Shown here: piece by piece, positions 25,758-37,349 of the stretch
Position numbering within the stretch: the stretch's first letter is position 1
Layout: each line of letters starts with the position of its first letter
Source: Akebia trifoliata
Taxonomy: Eukaryota; Streptophyta; Magnoliopsida; Ranunculales; Lardizabalaceae
Direction of reading: 5' to 3'
Length of the DNA: 64,000 nucleotides
NCBI GenBank assembly: GCA_017979445.1
Contig: CM030715.1
Location: forward strand, 32,299,756-32,363,755
The notes under the pieces: generated by a model
Database searches by the model: none
Seen by the model: the letters and a program-made list of their open reading frames with translations, nothing else
What the model was told of the DNA's origin: nothing
Translations under genes and position numbers: made by a program

Positions 25758-27082
25758 GTGCATGTTGCGGTTTGTCCCATCTGAAATGGTCTAGTCCAAA
25801 CTCTGCCCTGTTCTAGCATTATTTTTAGGTACCCCATCAGACATGCAGAAAATGGGTGAAGAACATGAGATAGTTTTGGCCCCTTGACTACTTGAATATA
25901 GTATACACCATTTTTCATTATCACACATCATTTCTCCAATCAAATTTAAATGGACCAATTTTTGATGACCAAACAAAAAGTGACATCACTTGGGTTTTGA
26001 ATTCTGTCTCAATCTTTTTAACTCCTGAAGAAGAAAATGAGATTTTTCTATGATTTCACTTAAAGAACAAACCATGAAGAAGAATGTCAAGAAATAGGCG
26101 TACTGTATGTTGTTTTTTCTTATTTGGTGTATAATATTTAATTTCATAACTTGATGTGTTATAATTAAAAGTTGGCATGGCAATGCATTTAGTTTGGGCT
26201 CTGAAAACCTGGCCCAATCAATAAATGGGTCCAAAATGTCAGATCTAAAACTTGAAAGATCATGCAATTGGCCTACATCAAATGATTTGGAGCCCTAGTC
26301 GAAAAGTCTTAATGATTTTTCAAAAAATCATTAAATGTAGTAGATCTTGAATAAGTTCTACAAAAATTTTATGGCAAAATTTTATTTATTATTTTTCTTT
26401 ATTTGTGTCTTTATTCCACTCATTAAATGATTTTCAATCTAATGGCTAGGATAAGGTTTTTTACCTTTTAAAACCTTATAAATAGTAAGTTATGAAATAA
26501 TTTTCGTGAATATGGTTTCTCTACTTCTACGTTTTGATAGAGACAAGGAGGAGGGAGTGTGCATGGGTTTCAATGCCCGGGATTAAATTTCAAATATTTT
26601 TTTTTCATGTAATTTACTCCTTTTGATTTTAATAATGAAGAATAAGATTAGATCTATCCATGGATGTAAGCATCATTACTAAACCACATAAATTTTGGTG
26701 TTCATTGATTTTCTCTTTATTTCTTCGCTACTTTCTAGGTAATCATGTTGAATAGGTGTGTCCAAGTTCACAAAAATCTCATCAACATCATCATCGAAAT
26801 CGTATCACAAATATTTGGGATCAGTTAAAGGAATCACGTTCCTCCATTCAATCTATGTGGGCTTAAATTGATTGAAAGTGGATATCAAAACCATCTTCTA
26901 CAATTGAAAATGTGTTTATATCCTCCTTCACTAATCCACATTCTTTTAGGCAATTTTTTGATAAGTTTAAAAACATTTTTTTTAGCAATATAATTTTATT
27001 AGATCAAAGGAGGTCGAGGTGGCCCCAAGACTTCAAGAAAAGAAAGAAAAGAAAAAGAATCATAATAATCTAATTACTCCTT

Positions 27083-27244
27083 ATGACATAATCAATTGAA
27101 TCCCCAGATGTGACAAGTTCGAGAATCATATATTTGTACATCTTGAGATACACTATTGTAATTCCCCATAAAAACTTGTATCCCAAAACATATGTCTACA
27201 GTTCCTTAACTTATCACATCAGGAGAGTCGATTGAGTATGTCAT
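27083..27244. mobile_element. Small foldback (MITE-like) element
   Basis: The ends ATGACATAATCAATTGAATC (left) and GATTGAGTATGTCAT (right) are inverted copies. The interior CATCTTGAGATACACT and TTGTATCCCAAAACA make a second inverted pair. It resembles the element at 58088-58312 in ends and loop. Confidence 0.6.
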
Positions 27245-27399
27245 GTGGACCCTCAAAGAATTGAATCTCAAAGTCTTTGTTTTGTTTTAATTTGCCCAAA
27301 TGGAGAAAACGGCCCCAAAATATCTAAAATTACTTCGTGGGTCGATTTCGCTACACCCTATAATTGACCTTCATTGAAGCTGCCCAAATAATCTTAAAC

Positions 27400-27937
27400 T
27401 AGGGGTGCAACTTGGTTCGGTTCGGTTTGGTTTGAGGTCAAATTGGAACAGAACCAACATAGGTCAGTTCCACTAAATAAGAATCAGAACCAAACCAAAT
27501 TCCATTGGAACCAAACCAACCCAAACCAAATTAAAGTCGGTTTGGTTCGGTTCGATTTCACAGATTACAAATATTTTATAAATTATAAGTAATATTTTTT
27601 AATAAAAAAATAAACATAAAATTTCATATAATAAATCACAAATTTATCCATAAAAAATCATTTGTTTATCCATAAAAAATCACTAATTTATGTAATAAAT
27701 CTTAAAATAATTCATAATAATTATTATATACATATATATTTATTTATTGCATAGGAGTTCGGCTCTCGGTTTGGTTCGGTTCTATATAAGCTTGATCCGA
27801 GAACCAAACCAAATTAATTGATTCTCCATTTTTGTAATCCAGAACTAAACCGCAACTTGTTCCAAACCAAACCAAACCATCCCAAAGTCATCGATTTGAT
27901 TTGATTCTCGATTTGAACCGGACCAAGTTGCACCCTA
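27400..27937. mobile_element. hAT-type MITE with perfect 8-bp target duplication
   Basis: The 538-bp element has ends TAGGGGTGCAACTTGGT and the complement of ACCAAGTTGCACCCTA. It is flanked by perfect TCTTAAAC at 27392-27399 and 27938-27945. The interior is rich in GGTTCGGTT and AACCAAACC words, giving extended self-complementarity. Confidence 0.88.
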
Positions 27938-27945
27938 TCTTAAAC

Positions 27946-29642
27946 TACTTATTCTAAGTTCAACGCATACGAGAAAGATTCACTCTTCAAGTTGCTCTCT
28001 TTGACTACATGGGCCAATCAGCATTTAAAGTTGACCAAAATTATCAAATTACCCGACCTATACGTACAACACCCTTTGTCGGACTTATATTTGCAGCTTT
28101 ACTCCTTGAGTCTTGACGACCACTTTGCTTTACTCGTTTTGCCTTTTATATTTGGCGCTTTATTAGGATTAGTAATTCAGCACCAATAACGCGTCATCTA
28201 CACCCACTTTTTTTTTTCGCTACGCCTGTCTACTGCTTTAACTTATTGTATTTGTGGGTGTCTGCAACAAAAAATTATCTACAAGTTTCACCCACTGATT
28301 TATTTTAAGACAAACATTAATTTACTGAACTTTTCAATAATTTTTGATAGATAAATATCAAACAATTTCAAAAAAGTTCAGCAATAACATATCGAACACT
28401 TTTCACATGGGATCTCGTGTAAGGAATCGTTTGGTATATAACTATCAATCTAAGAACAATAAACATGATAGAAATATATTGAAAAATACTCTATAATGTG
28501 GATTCGACTGAATTTTGATAGAATTTTTAAATATGATTGTTTCGATAGGATTTGATATGTTTCGAATTAAGAGGAGGGAAAAGTTGTATTTATTTGATGA
28601 ATATTAGATGGGTGTATGAAGTAAAACATAATAAAACTTAAAATGTTATTTATGTAATTACACATTATTGATATTTAATGCTGAAGTGGGGCCTTCTATA
28701 TGTAATTGCTTTGGTTTAAGTATGTTTTAGTTACCTCTAATATATTCCAAAAAGAATATAAGGGAAAATCTTTTCCACCGTTGTTATGGAGCACATTCAA
28801 TCTCCATCGTCCAATCGGAAAATTTAAAATCATTGATTATTACCATCAGTGGGCCATAAAGCTTACAGTTGCAAGCTTTTTTGCATTGCCGGGTTGGCCC
28901 ATTTCCCTGTTAATTAGTCATATTTAAGAAATGGAGCTACTATTGCCACGCCAATTCTTATAAGAGTTGCACACATGCAGTTGGTGTGGCGTTAGAAAAT
29001 TTTGGTCTGGCAATAGAAACTCTCTTAAGAAATTCATAAAAACTACCTAATTTCTATATTTGGCCGATGCCAATCAAGATTCATGCATCACATGCACATT
29101 ATATTAGACCCATTTACCCAAATAATGTTATTTTCATCCATTGCTTGAGAGTGATACACCTAGAGATTCCCACCATAATAGAAACCTACGAAATAGTTGC
29201 AGTGGAATGATACATCTAGGGATTCTAAAGTGAACAGATACCTTGGAAAAATACATGGTCCCTTAGGAAACCTGTGGGTTTGCTAGTTGAATTGGAATAA
29301 TTTTTTGACCCACCAAATCATGAATCTTTGACCAATCTTTTGACATTTTACGTACTAAAATTGAAATTCAATATAAATTGACGATTTATAACAATTTGAT
29401 TCAGAGTAAATTTTTTATTTAACAAGGTGTCTGGATTGTGAAACCATCTAACATGGGCAAGACAAATAGTCTCTTAAAACACAATATCTCACTCAAAACC
29501 CTTGACAATACCCCACAAACCACACATAAAATAAAATAAGGTGCAAGACAACTAGTCTCTTAGAGTACCATCTCTCACTCAAATGCCCTAGTACAAGCAA
29601 TACCTAAAAAAATTCATATAATTATCAAAATAACTTTACCAG
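27946..29642. other. Intergenic, no gene recognised
   Basis: AT-rich, with a small foldback at 28933-29022 and a dispersed repeat at 29455-29600 (partly matching 33010-33130). No protein-like ORF. Confidence 0.55.
28933..29022. mobile_element. Small foldback element
   Basis: The left end GAGCTACTATTGCCACGCCA and the right end GGTCTGGCAATAGAAACTC are inverted copies; TTGGTGTGGCG pairs with CACGCCAA. Related ends occur at 5150-5582. Confidence 0.55.
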
Positions 29643-30013
29643 TAGGGCAGAGTTAGTAAGAAGCCAATGGGGGCAATTCCCCCCCCCCCCCCCCCAAAAA
29701 AAAAAAAAAATATATTTTATGCCTTAATTTGAAATACTCATGTATTTTCAACTACAGGCATTATTCCATTTGCCCCCACTCCCTCACCTATCTCCAATTT
29801 TTATCCCCCTCTCTCAATTTTTTGAAGATGGCATTGCTCGTTGACTTGGGCCTTCTCTAATGAACTAATTGGAAATAACCTAAACATCGTTTTATTCAAT
29901 CTCTAACTAAAAAACTTTTGAATTTTCTTTGTAAAACCCTTCGACTTGAAGCTCTTTGATCATACCCTTGATTACAGTTTGCCCCCACTATAAGAAATCC
30001 TGACTCCATCCCA
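29643..30013. mobile_element. Possible hAT-type element
   Basis: The left end TAGGGCAGAGTTAGTAAGAA resembles the inverted right end ending GACTCCATCCCA. Inside are GGGGGCAATTCCCCC and TTTGCCCCCACT words shared with the hAT MITE at 41359. A C-run and an A-run lie at 29680-29710. The flanking duplication is unclear, so ends are approximate. Confidence 0.45.
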
Positions 30014-30722
30014 GTTTCTAGTGTCTTTATTCCCCACCCACTCACTGTCCATCAACCCTGTTGAGAAAACAGGAACAATTGAACCAAGAACCGAATCGAA
30101 ATAAAACATAAATCACATATAAAAATATAGATTTTTACATGGTTCTCTTGAGATTGAGGTAGTCCACGGATCACACCGATTTTATTATGAAGAGAAAAAT
30201 CACAGTTACAAATTATATCCTCACAAAAAACAAAAAATATAAATATTCCAAGAAATCTAGTTAAGATTTTACATAATTGTAATGATATTACAAAAATACC
30301 CTTGAAAATTTTTCTTTCAGGATAAAGCCCCCGAACCCCCCAACAAACTCGTCCAACATGAATGCATGACTTAATTTATAATATACCTCCTTATTAACAG
30401 TACTATTAGGCTACACAACAAAGTCCATGTAATTATGGCCACTTGTGATCCATTAGGAAATAATGCAGAAACTTTCTTTCTTTCCCTTTTTAATTTTTTA
30501 AACTATTTTTATTGTTCTTTTAAATTTTTTTTTCTTCTTTTGCGTGAGAAACATCATAGATTTTGACTAAAAATCACCCTTTAGACAAGTGCGCTTTTTA
30601 AGAGAAGCCAAAAAGCTGTTGGCTAATGAACTTTAGTCACAGACATGATGTGATTACTTGAGCAAACAACTTGCATCCAAGGCTGTCAATGAGTTGGGCT
30701 GAGCTGGATTTGGGTGACCATA
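30014..30722. other. Intergenic, no gene recognised
   Basis: No gene. The last part (30680-30720, GGCTGTCAATGAGTTGGGCT) looks like the end of another repeat that was interrupted by the hAT element that follows and resumes at about 32585. Confidence 0.5.
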
Positions 30723-31035
30723 AACGGATTCAGGGGCGGAGCTAGTAAGGAGCCTGCCCACCCACAAATTCTTTAATATGTCAGATACCCTTAGAGTTGG
30801 GTTATAATTTGAGATTCTCCATACTTAGATTTGATGGCTTGTGGCCCCAGATGACCTTGTTGCCCACTTCACAATTCAATGTTTTGCCCCCCATCTCTAA
30901 TTGATTTATTTAGACTGCACCCTTGGATGGGTTAATATTAATTTGAAATACCCTTCATTTCATCAAATTATGACAGGCCCCTTTGACCTTGCTCTATTAC
31001 AAGCCCGCCTACTTTTAATGTTAATAACCCTTTGA

Positions 31036-31050
31036 AAGATAAAGCTGTGA

Positions 31051-31096
<46 letters not shown>
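31036..31096. repeat. TA dinucleotide microsatellite
   Basis: Uninterrupted TA repeats of about 60 bp, continued after the adjoining MITE at 31485-31496. The MITE inserted into this tract. Confidence 0.9.
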
Positions 31097-31099
<3 letters not shown>

Positions 31100-31484
31100 A
31101 GCGGTTCGGCAGCCCTAAAGTTTGTCAAGTTTGGTGCCAAACATTTTTTGTAAATCACTTTTGATGGTGTTAGAAGTTTTGGAATAGGCTGATTTTTTGT
31201 GAGGATGATCTCTACGGTGAAGAGATCATCCTCACAAAAAATCAGCTCATTTTGAAACTTCTAACTCTAGTTTACAAGTTGAAGAATCGTGGACCGTCCA
31301 TGTTTTGTAAATCACTTTTGATGGGGTTAGAAGTTTTGGAATAGGCTGATTTTTGGTGAGGATGATCTCCTCATCATAGAGATCATCCTCACAAAAAATC
31401 AGCTCATTCTAAAGCTTCTAACCCATATTTTGAAAAATGTTTGGCACCAAACTTGGCAAACTTTAGGGCTGCTGAACCGTTCCC
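31097..31484. mobile_element. Mutator-like MITE, double-hairpin family, subfamily with CAGCCCTAAAGTTT ends
   Basis: The 388-bp element starts GGGAGCGGTTCGGCAGCCCT and ends with the imperfect inverse (AGGGCTGCTGAACCGTTCCC); the inverted arms run over 50 bp. ATATATATA lies on both sides, compatible with a 9-bp duplication but not diagnostic in a TA tract. Two internal hairpins (GGCTGATTTTTTGTGAGGAT and complement) flank a spacer with GAATCGTGGACCGTCC. Confidence 0.85.
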
Positions 31485-31516
31485 ATATATATATATACAC
31501 ACACACAGTAAACAGA

Positions 31517-31775
31517 GCCAAACATTGTGTCAAAGTATTTTTCAAAATAGGGGTTAGGAGTTTTGGAATGGGCTGATTTTTGTTGAAGATGATTTTTGAC
31601 CGTCTAATTTTTGTAAATAACTTTTGATGGGGTTTGAAGATTCGGAATAGGCTGATTTTTTATGAGGATTGTCTCCTCATCATAGAGATCGTCTTCACAA
31701 AAAATCAGCCAATTCCAAAACCTCTAACCTATGCATTAAAAAAATGTTTGATTATCTTTAGGGCCTCCGAATGCC
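31517..31775. mobile_element. Decayed copy of the same MITE subfamily as 31097
   Basis: The start GCCAAACATTGTGTCAA and the end AAATGTTTGATTATCTTTAG resemble the inner part of the 31097 element ends. The internal GGGCTGATTTTTGTTGAAGA and its inverse remain. Termini are lost. Confidence 0.65.
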
Positions 31776-31785
31776 ACCACATATA

Positions 31786-32112
31786 TAGAGGTTTTGGATT
31801 GAGTTGATTTTGTTTTAAAGATGGTCTCTATGATGAGAAGATCATACTCACAAAAAATCAGTCCAATCAGAATTTTCTAAATCCATCAAAAATGATTTAC
31901 AAATTATTGGTAAAAATTGATGGTCCACATTCTAAATCATTATTGATGGAGTTAGAAGGTTCAGATTTGGCTGATTTTTTGTGATGATGATCTTTTCATC
32001 ATAATGATCATCCTCACAAAAAATCAGCCAAATCAAAAACTTCTAACCCGTATCTTGAAAAATTATTGTTATTACATATGTTGTTACTTGTGTTCCATGA
32101 TCCGCCCACTAT
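31786..32112. mobile_element. 5'-truncated double-hairpin MITE, subfamily of 2213
   Basis: Contains the hairpin words AGGTTTTGGATTGAGTTGAT and TGATTTTTTGTGATGATGAT, the spacer ATTGGTAAAAATTGATGGTCC, and a right end TTACATATG...CCATGATCC like those of 2213 and 32127. The left end is missing. Confidence 0.65.
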
Positions 32113-32126
32113 ATATATATATATAA

Positions 32127-32500
32127 TCATGGAACATATGTAAAAACAATGTAAAAAAAGAATAATTTTTTAAAATATGAGTTAAAAGTTTTGGATTGAG
32201 CTATTTTTTTTGTGATGATCTATATGATGAGAAGATCATCTTAAAAAAAAAAAAATTTAATCCAATTTGAAAACTTCTAACCCCATCAAAAGAGATTTGG
32301 AATGTGATCCATTGATTTTTTAATAATAATTGTGAACTACTTTTGATGGACTTAGAAATTTTTGATTAAGTTGATTTTTTACGAAGATGATCTTCTCATC
32401 ATAGAGACCCTCCTCACAAAAAATCAACTCAATCTGAAACTTCTAACCCATATTTTGAAAAATCATTATTTTTTACATATATCCCATGATCCACCCCTAT
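32127..32500. mobile_element. Double-hairpin MITE, subfamily of 2213
   Basis: The left end ATCATGGAACATATGTAAAA and the right end TTTTTACATATATCCCATGA are inverted partners. Internal hairpins and spacer are as in 2213. The flanks are TA-rich, so the target duplication cannot be read. Confidence 0.7.
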
Positions 32501-32576
32501 ATAATGTCTATCCAACACAACTCAATCATTAAATATAGTTTGCCCACCGAGGACAAAAATCCTGGCTCCACCCTTA

Positions 32577-33868
32577 AACGGATTGGTGCAATTTGGCCTT
32601 CCAAATCCTAATCCAACTTGACATGTCTAATGGTCAGTCCAAGTCGAGTCGATCTGCAATATTTTTGTTATAAATAACTATACAATAGTACGATGCGGGA
32701 TGTCAATCCAAGGCCACCCGCAAGGGCGCACGCTCACTTATCTGGTGCATGTGATGTGTGGGTGTTGCACGTGTCCCGAGACTAATCCTTGGACAAGACC
32801 ATGGTCTATACATTGAGCAAAGCCTAGATATGTTCTTTGTCCGTTGTTTACATGGATATTCAGTTATCAAAAAAATAGCACGATATCCAACAATTAGGAC
32901 TTATCATCAAGAAGTATCCACAAAATATATATTATCAAGATAATTATGTATCTTCATAATTGGATTTTTTTTCACCAAACCTATAATAAATGGTGGGGTG
33001 TCAAGACCTGTAACCCTAACTAATAGGAGTGAGGCAACTATCCACTTAGAGCATCATATCTAACTCAAACCCTCGGGTATGTGCTATATCCCACAAATCA
33101 CATATACTAGGTAAGTTAGGATAAATCCTTGTGAATAGCCAACGAAAGGGCTTGAACTCAAGATCTCGTCTCTTTGGAAAGAGGTCTTGACCACTACGCT
33201 CAATACTTATTCGTTAAAATACTATTAAGTTATTCAACTGGGCCAATTTACTTGACTGATTATGACTCTTAAGCCTGAAGTGGGCTTGGCTTGACAACTT
33301 AATGGATCCAGTTATGCCATCCAAATCCGGTCCATGACATGTTGGGTCAATCCCAATCCATTGATAGCCAATGAATTAGAGGTGAAGAGAGAGAGAGAGT
33401 GAGAGAGTGAGAGAGTGAGAGAGGGGCAGGTAGGGGATGGGAGTGGGGTATGTAGGGTTTGAGGATGGTTTGTATGTAGGAAATCCCCAACACTCCAACT
33501 GAAACCTGACAAAGCAAACCTAATGAAACAGCTATAACGATAAAAACACGAAACACACGTGCACTCATTAGAGAGAGAGAGAGCATGATTACAACCCCCA
33601 AAACCAGAATACTCGATTATTCCTACAATCCTACCTTCATAGTTCTATTTTTTTTCTAATAAAAAATTTATTAAGTTTCATTCCATTTTTTTTAACATTA
33701 TTTATTATGTTTTATTTATTAAAATATTTAAATTAAAATTAAAATTTTTTTTGGTCTTACCTCCCTCATTTATTTGTCATATTTAATAAGTTTACACCTA
33801 CGACAGTAACAATCGATGTTGATTGAAGATAGATGAAACAGAAAGAAAAAACCCAATTTATGTAGGGT
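32577..33868. other. Intergenic, no gene; dispersed repeats
   Basis: Contains an inverted copy of the 5800 repeat (32700-32815), a minus-strand SINE (33005-33214) and a GA microsatellite (33382-33425). The minus-strand ORFs at 33312-33601 reflect that repeat. Confidence 0.6.
33005..33214 (-). mobile_element. tRNA-derived SINE, minus strand
   Basis: The minus strand shows a box-A-like GAGCGTAGTGGTCAAGACC and a box-B-like TTGAGTTCAAGCCC about 30 bp later, then CTATTCACAAGGATTTATCC. This looks like a plant Au-type SINE. The downstream half resembles 29455-29600. Confidence 0.6.
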
Positions 33869-34207
33869 GGGTGTCCGACAGCCAACTTAATTAAGGAGTT
33901 AATTTTGTCTTACATGACTTAAGTGTTTTGGATTGAACTGAATTTATTTTTACTTTTTTTGAGGATGATGTGGAGATCATGCTCACAAAAAATCAGCCTA
34001 ATCTGAAACCTCTAAATCCATCATAAGTGATTTATAAATTATCGATAAAAAATCGACAGTCCACATCCTAGATCTATTTTGATGGGGATTGAGCTGATTT
34101 TTTGTGAGGACGATTTCCTTATCATATAGATCCTTGTCACAAAAAATCAGTTTAATCCGAAACTTTTAAGTCATATAGGACAAATCATTGGCTCTGTGTT
34201 GACTCCC
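33869..34207. mobile_element. Double-hairpin MITE with a third type of ends
   Basis: The ends GGGTGTCCGACAGCCAACTT and AGCCAATGATTTGTCC (minus-strand reading) are imperfect inverted repeats ending in the TGACTTAA word. Internal hairpins and spacer (AAAAATCGACAGTCC) match the other copies. No target duplication seen. Confidence 0.6.
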
Positions 34208-35417
34208 TAACGTTGATTATCAAACTTGACCCATTTATACATGTTGCAGATGAGGGCAATTTATACATTTTAGCTAACTAAAAACTCTCTACATTTGGCT
34301 ATAATTCATTGTATTCACATATGGGGCTTGTCAATGGATGTCATATCCAAATCCTATCGAATTCATTGCGAAGCTTTATCTTAAGATTTGTGGTCAACCA
34401 CCTAATCATGTTTCTCTAGTTCGTTCCATCGTCAAGAGTGACGTCTTCTGTTATTGAATGTTCGTTCATATTCACTTTCTTTATCTTAAGTTACATTTTG
34501 ACAAGTCTTCCACTCAATTTTAAAATCTTTAATTAGCATATTTAGTCTATTTGGAGTTATAAACAACCATTCTTGAACTACTATATCTTCTCAAATGCTT
34601 CCATTTTCAATTTTATCTTTCTTGGTCTTCACATTTATCCATTTCAACATCTTCATCTTTATTATGCTAAATTTATAAACATGATGTTTTTTTAATAATT
34701 CAACTTCATATAATATAGGTGGTCTAATTGTTGTCTTATAAAATTTTACTTTTATTTTGATTGGAATGTGTCATTGAGGTCAAGAAATACACTTTCACTT
34801 TAGGCATCTAGTGATGCATACAAAATCTTAAGAATTATAAATGTAGTATATAATTTTACATCGTTGAATTTAGATTTCACATATAAGAGTTCATTGGTCG
34901 TCTATTTTTAAAGCCTGTGATATAATCATTTTGAAAAAAATAAAAAAAATGATCCTAACTTAAATCATGAAGTCAAGAGGGTTGAGTTGTTATTTGGGCC
35001 AATGTGGTAGCCCACGTAGCCAAATGAAGACATTATTTCAGGCTCTACATGAACCTTGGGGCCATGTAGCCTATTTATTTGGAATCCAAATGTGATTTGT
35101 CAAGATTTGACCTAAATTATATACCCATTCCCAAACTAGAGGCCTCCTAAATAAACCAACCATTTTTCAGCTAGAAATCACATGTTGGGCTGGTTTTTTT
35201 TTTTCATAGCAAAGTACATTAATGAGTGGGGTAATATTATACCTTCATGGGTCACAAAGTACCTCCCATGACCCATGGATGGGGTAATTTTATCATTTTC
35301 TTTAGAGTAAGTAGAGCCGATTATATAGGAGGAAATTCTTAGGATGCCTTTCAAATTTTTTCCATTAGTAAGCGACACAGTGTAAAAACAATCCTACTTT
35401 TATCAGTTTGTGTCCTG
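34208..35417. other. Intergenic, no gene recognised
   Basis: AT-rich sequence without clear repeats. The ORF at 35178-35378 (-) has no recognisable feature. Confidence 0.5.
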
Positions 35418-35505
35418 CTTGGAGGTAGGGGTGGTAACTCTAACACGAGAACGACACAAAGTTAATAGGTTGAGCCTAATCGTGTTTGGATCATAATTGT
35501 GTTGA

Positions 35506-35679
35506 CCCATCAAAACCGTTTAATAAACGGATTAAGTTCGGGTTAGGGACATCAACCGTTTTAACATGTTCAATTGTTATGTCACTAATGTTCCCATCAA
35601 AACCGTTTAATAAACGGATTAAGTTCGGGTTAGGGACATCAACCGTTTTAACATGTTCAATTGTTATGTCACTAATGTT
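35506..35679. repeat. Near-perfect tandem duplication, 87-bp period
   Basis: CCCATCAAAACCGTTTAATA starts at 35506 and again at 35593, and the following 80 bases are the same in both. The near-identity suggests a recent event inside the hAT element. Confidence 0.9.
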
Positions 35680-36205
35680 TCAGGTTGGCCCACATGCAAA
35701 CCGACCCACATAACCCATTTAATAATGTTTTGAGTTTTTTGGTTTGTTTGTTGGTGGAACTATATTTTTGTTTTGTGATACTTTATTTAGGTTAATGGTA
35801 GGTTGGTAGATATGGGTTATGATCATGTCCAACCCATAATCACGTTTACATGCCAACCTAAACATGACATAAACCAACATATTTACAAAATGGGTCACAC
35901 ATGTTTGGGTTTAAGGTTTTACACAATTATTAAATGAATCAAGTTCAAGTTGGGTAAATTTTCAAAATACCTTTAACTCAACCCGATATGAACATGACTC
36001 GAAAATGACACAAAATTAATAAATTTGGATTGGGCCTAATCGTTTTGACCCATCCAATCTGTTATTAAACATGTCAACTTCATGTTAAGGACATCAACCT
36101 GTTTAGATATCGTGTCACTAATGTTTCAGGGTGACCTACGTACAACCTTATCCTTAAAACTCATTTAATGATCCTTTTCATTTTTGGTTGTGGTTGGTGG
36201 AGCTT

Positions 36206-36487
36206 AAACTCCATTACATCTACCTTTTCAAGATTTCTAATACTATCTACACCAACAACCACCTTGTTGTTCTTCTACTGATACCCTCAGATTCTTCTTC
36301 TTCTTCTTCTCTTATAACAGTCGTTCGTATCCTACGCACCTTGTTTGACCCTTTCACCTCAGTATCAAGATGACTAATTCTCTTCCAGGTACCCATTTGA
36401 GCATTTTCTTTGACACCTCCTTTTGTTTTAATAAATTTTGTTTAAACATTTATTTTGAACTATCATTTATTTCTTGAATTAATCATT
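36206..36487 (+). pseudogene. Duplicate of the fructokinase promoter, 5' leader and exon 1
   Basis: This stretch matches 37187-37466 almost throughout: the same TTTTCAAGATTTCTAATACT start, the TTC repeats, the leader ending GGTATCAAG or AGTATCAAG, and the mini-exon at 36370-36388 followed by a GT donor. The copy reads MTNSLP where the gene has MANSLP, and its reading phase into exon 2 at 38120 is preserved. It could be an inert duplicate or an alternative first exon. It lies between the two ends of the hAT element at 35426-37049. Confidence 0.8.
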
Positions 36488-37057
36488 TAAAAATGACACG
36501 AAATTAATAGATTTGGATTGAGCCTAATCGTTTTGACCCATCCAATATGTTTATTAAACGGGTCAACTTCATGTTAGGGACATCAACCCGTTTAGTTATT
36601 GTGTCACTAATGTTTCAAGATGACCCGCATACAAACCAATCCATAAAACTCATTTAATGATTTTTTTATTATTTTCGATTGTTGGTGGAACTTATTTATG
36701 TTTTGTGATACTTAATCCATGTTAATGGTAGGTTAATAGATACAAGTTATAATCATGTTCAGAAAGTAATCAAGTTTATGTTTTTGTTTGGATCGTAATT
36801 GTGTTCACGCTCGAGTCGTTTCCATGTCGTGTTCAGGGATTACTCATGCCAACCTAAACACAACATGAATCAATATGTTTATTAAATGGGTTACACGGGT
36901 TTTATCATGTTACCTATTTATTAAACGGATCGAGTTTGAGTTTAAGGTATTGATATGATTATTAAAAGTGTCGATTTGGAATTGGGTAAATTTTCATAAT
37001 GCTCTTACCTCAGCCCGACCCGACCCGATCCGATCCATTACCACCCTTAGTTGGAGG

Positions 37058-37349
37058 ATAGAAAACAGGGTGTGTGGTGTATAGTTCACACGGAGGAGAA
37101 GAATTCAGGCAAGAGAGAGAAATTTTCTTTATTTAGTCCATATTATTAGGCGAAGGACAGGGATGGTATTATTAATATTTTCCTCCTTAAACTCCATTAC
37201 ATCTACATTTTCAAGATTTCTAATACTATCTACACTAACAACTACCTTGTTGTTCTTCTACCGACACCTTCAGATTCTTCTTCTTCTTCTCTTCTAACGG
37301 TCGTTCTTATCCTGCGCACCTTGTTCGACCCTTTCATCTTGGTATCAAG
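37058..37349 (+). promoter_or_regulatory. Putative fructokinase promoter and 5' leader
   Basis: Lies between the right end of the hAT element and the first exon. The part from 37187 is duplicated at 36206. It contains CTTCTTCTTCTTC pyrimidine repeats typical of plant leaders. No certain TATA box; the start site is unknown. Confidence 0.45.

Larger units (their letters stand above)
25087..27399. other. Intergenic between the AGL6-like gene and the transposon cluster
   Basis: No gene recognised. Includes a two-copy tandem repeat (25644-25757) and a foldback (27083-27244). An A/T-rich patch at 26990-27050 might be a LINE 3' end, but this could not be settled. Confidence 0.6.
30731..32576. mobile_element. 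hAT-type element, 1.85 kb, interrupted by nested double-hairpin MITEs
   Basis: The left end CAGGGGCGGAGCTAGTAAGG and the right end CCTGGCTCCACCCTTA are imperfect inverted repeats. Perfect AACGGATT repeats flank the element at 30723-30730 and 32577-32584, the 8-bp target duplication expected for hAT. Most of the length comes from four adjacent MITE copies listed separately and a TA microsatellite. No transposase ORF. Confidence 0.85.
35426..37049. mobile_element. hAT-type element, 1.6 kb, containing a duplicated fructokinase promoter
   Basis: The ends TAGGGGTGGTAA (left) and TTACCACCCTTA (right) are inverted with one mismatch. The flanks CTTGGAGG (35418-35425) and GTTGGAGG (37050-37057) match 7 of 8. 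The interior has repeated ACGGGT, GACATCAACC and GTCACTAATGTTTC blocks in at least three copies. The segment 36206-36487 is not transposon sequence but a copy of the neighbouring fructokinase promoter and exon 1. No transposase. Confidence 0.75.

Noticed and set aside
25787..25976. Minus-strand ORFs over the 57-bp repeat
   Set aside because: The repeated peptide reflects the tandem repeat; no protein family is recognisable.
35486..35713. 75-residue ORF with an internal repeat
   Set aside because: Translation of the 87-bp duplication inside a hAT element.
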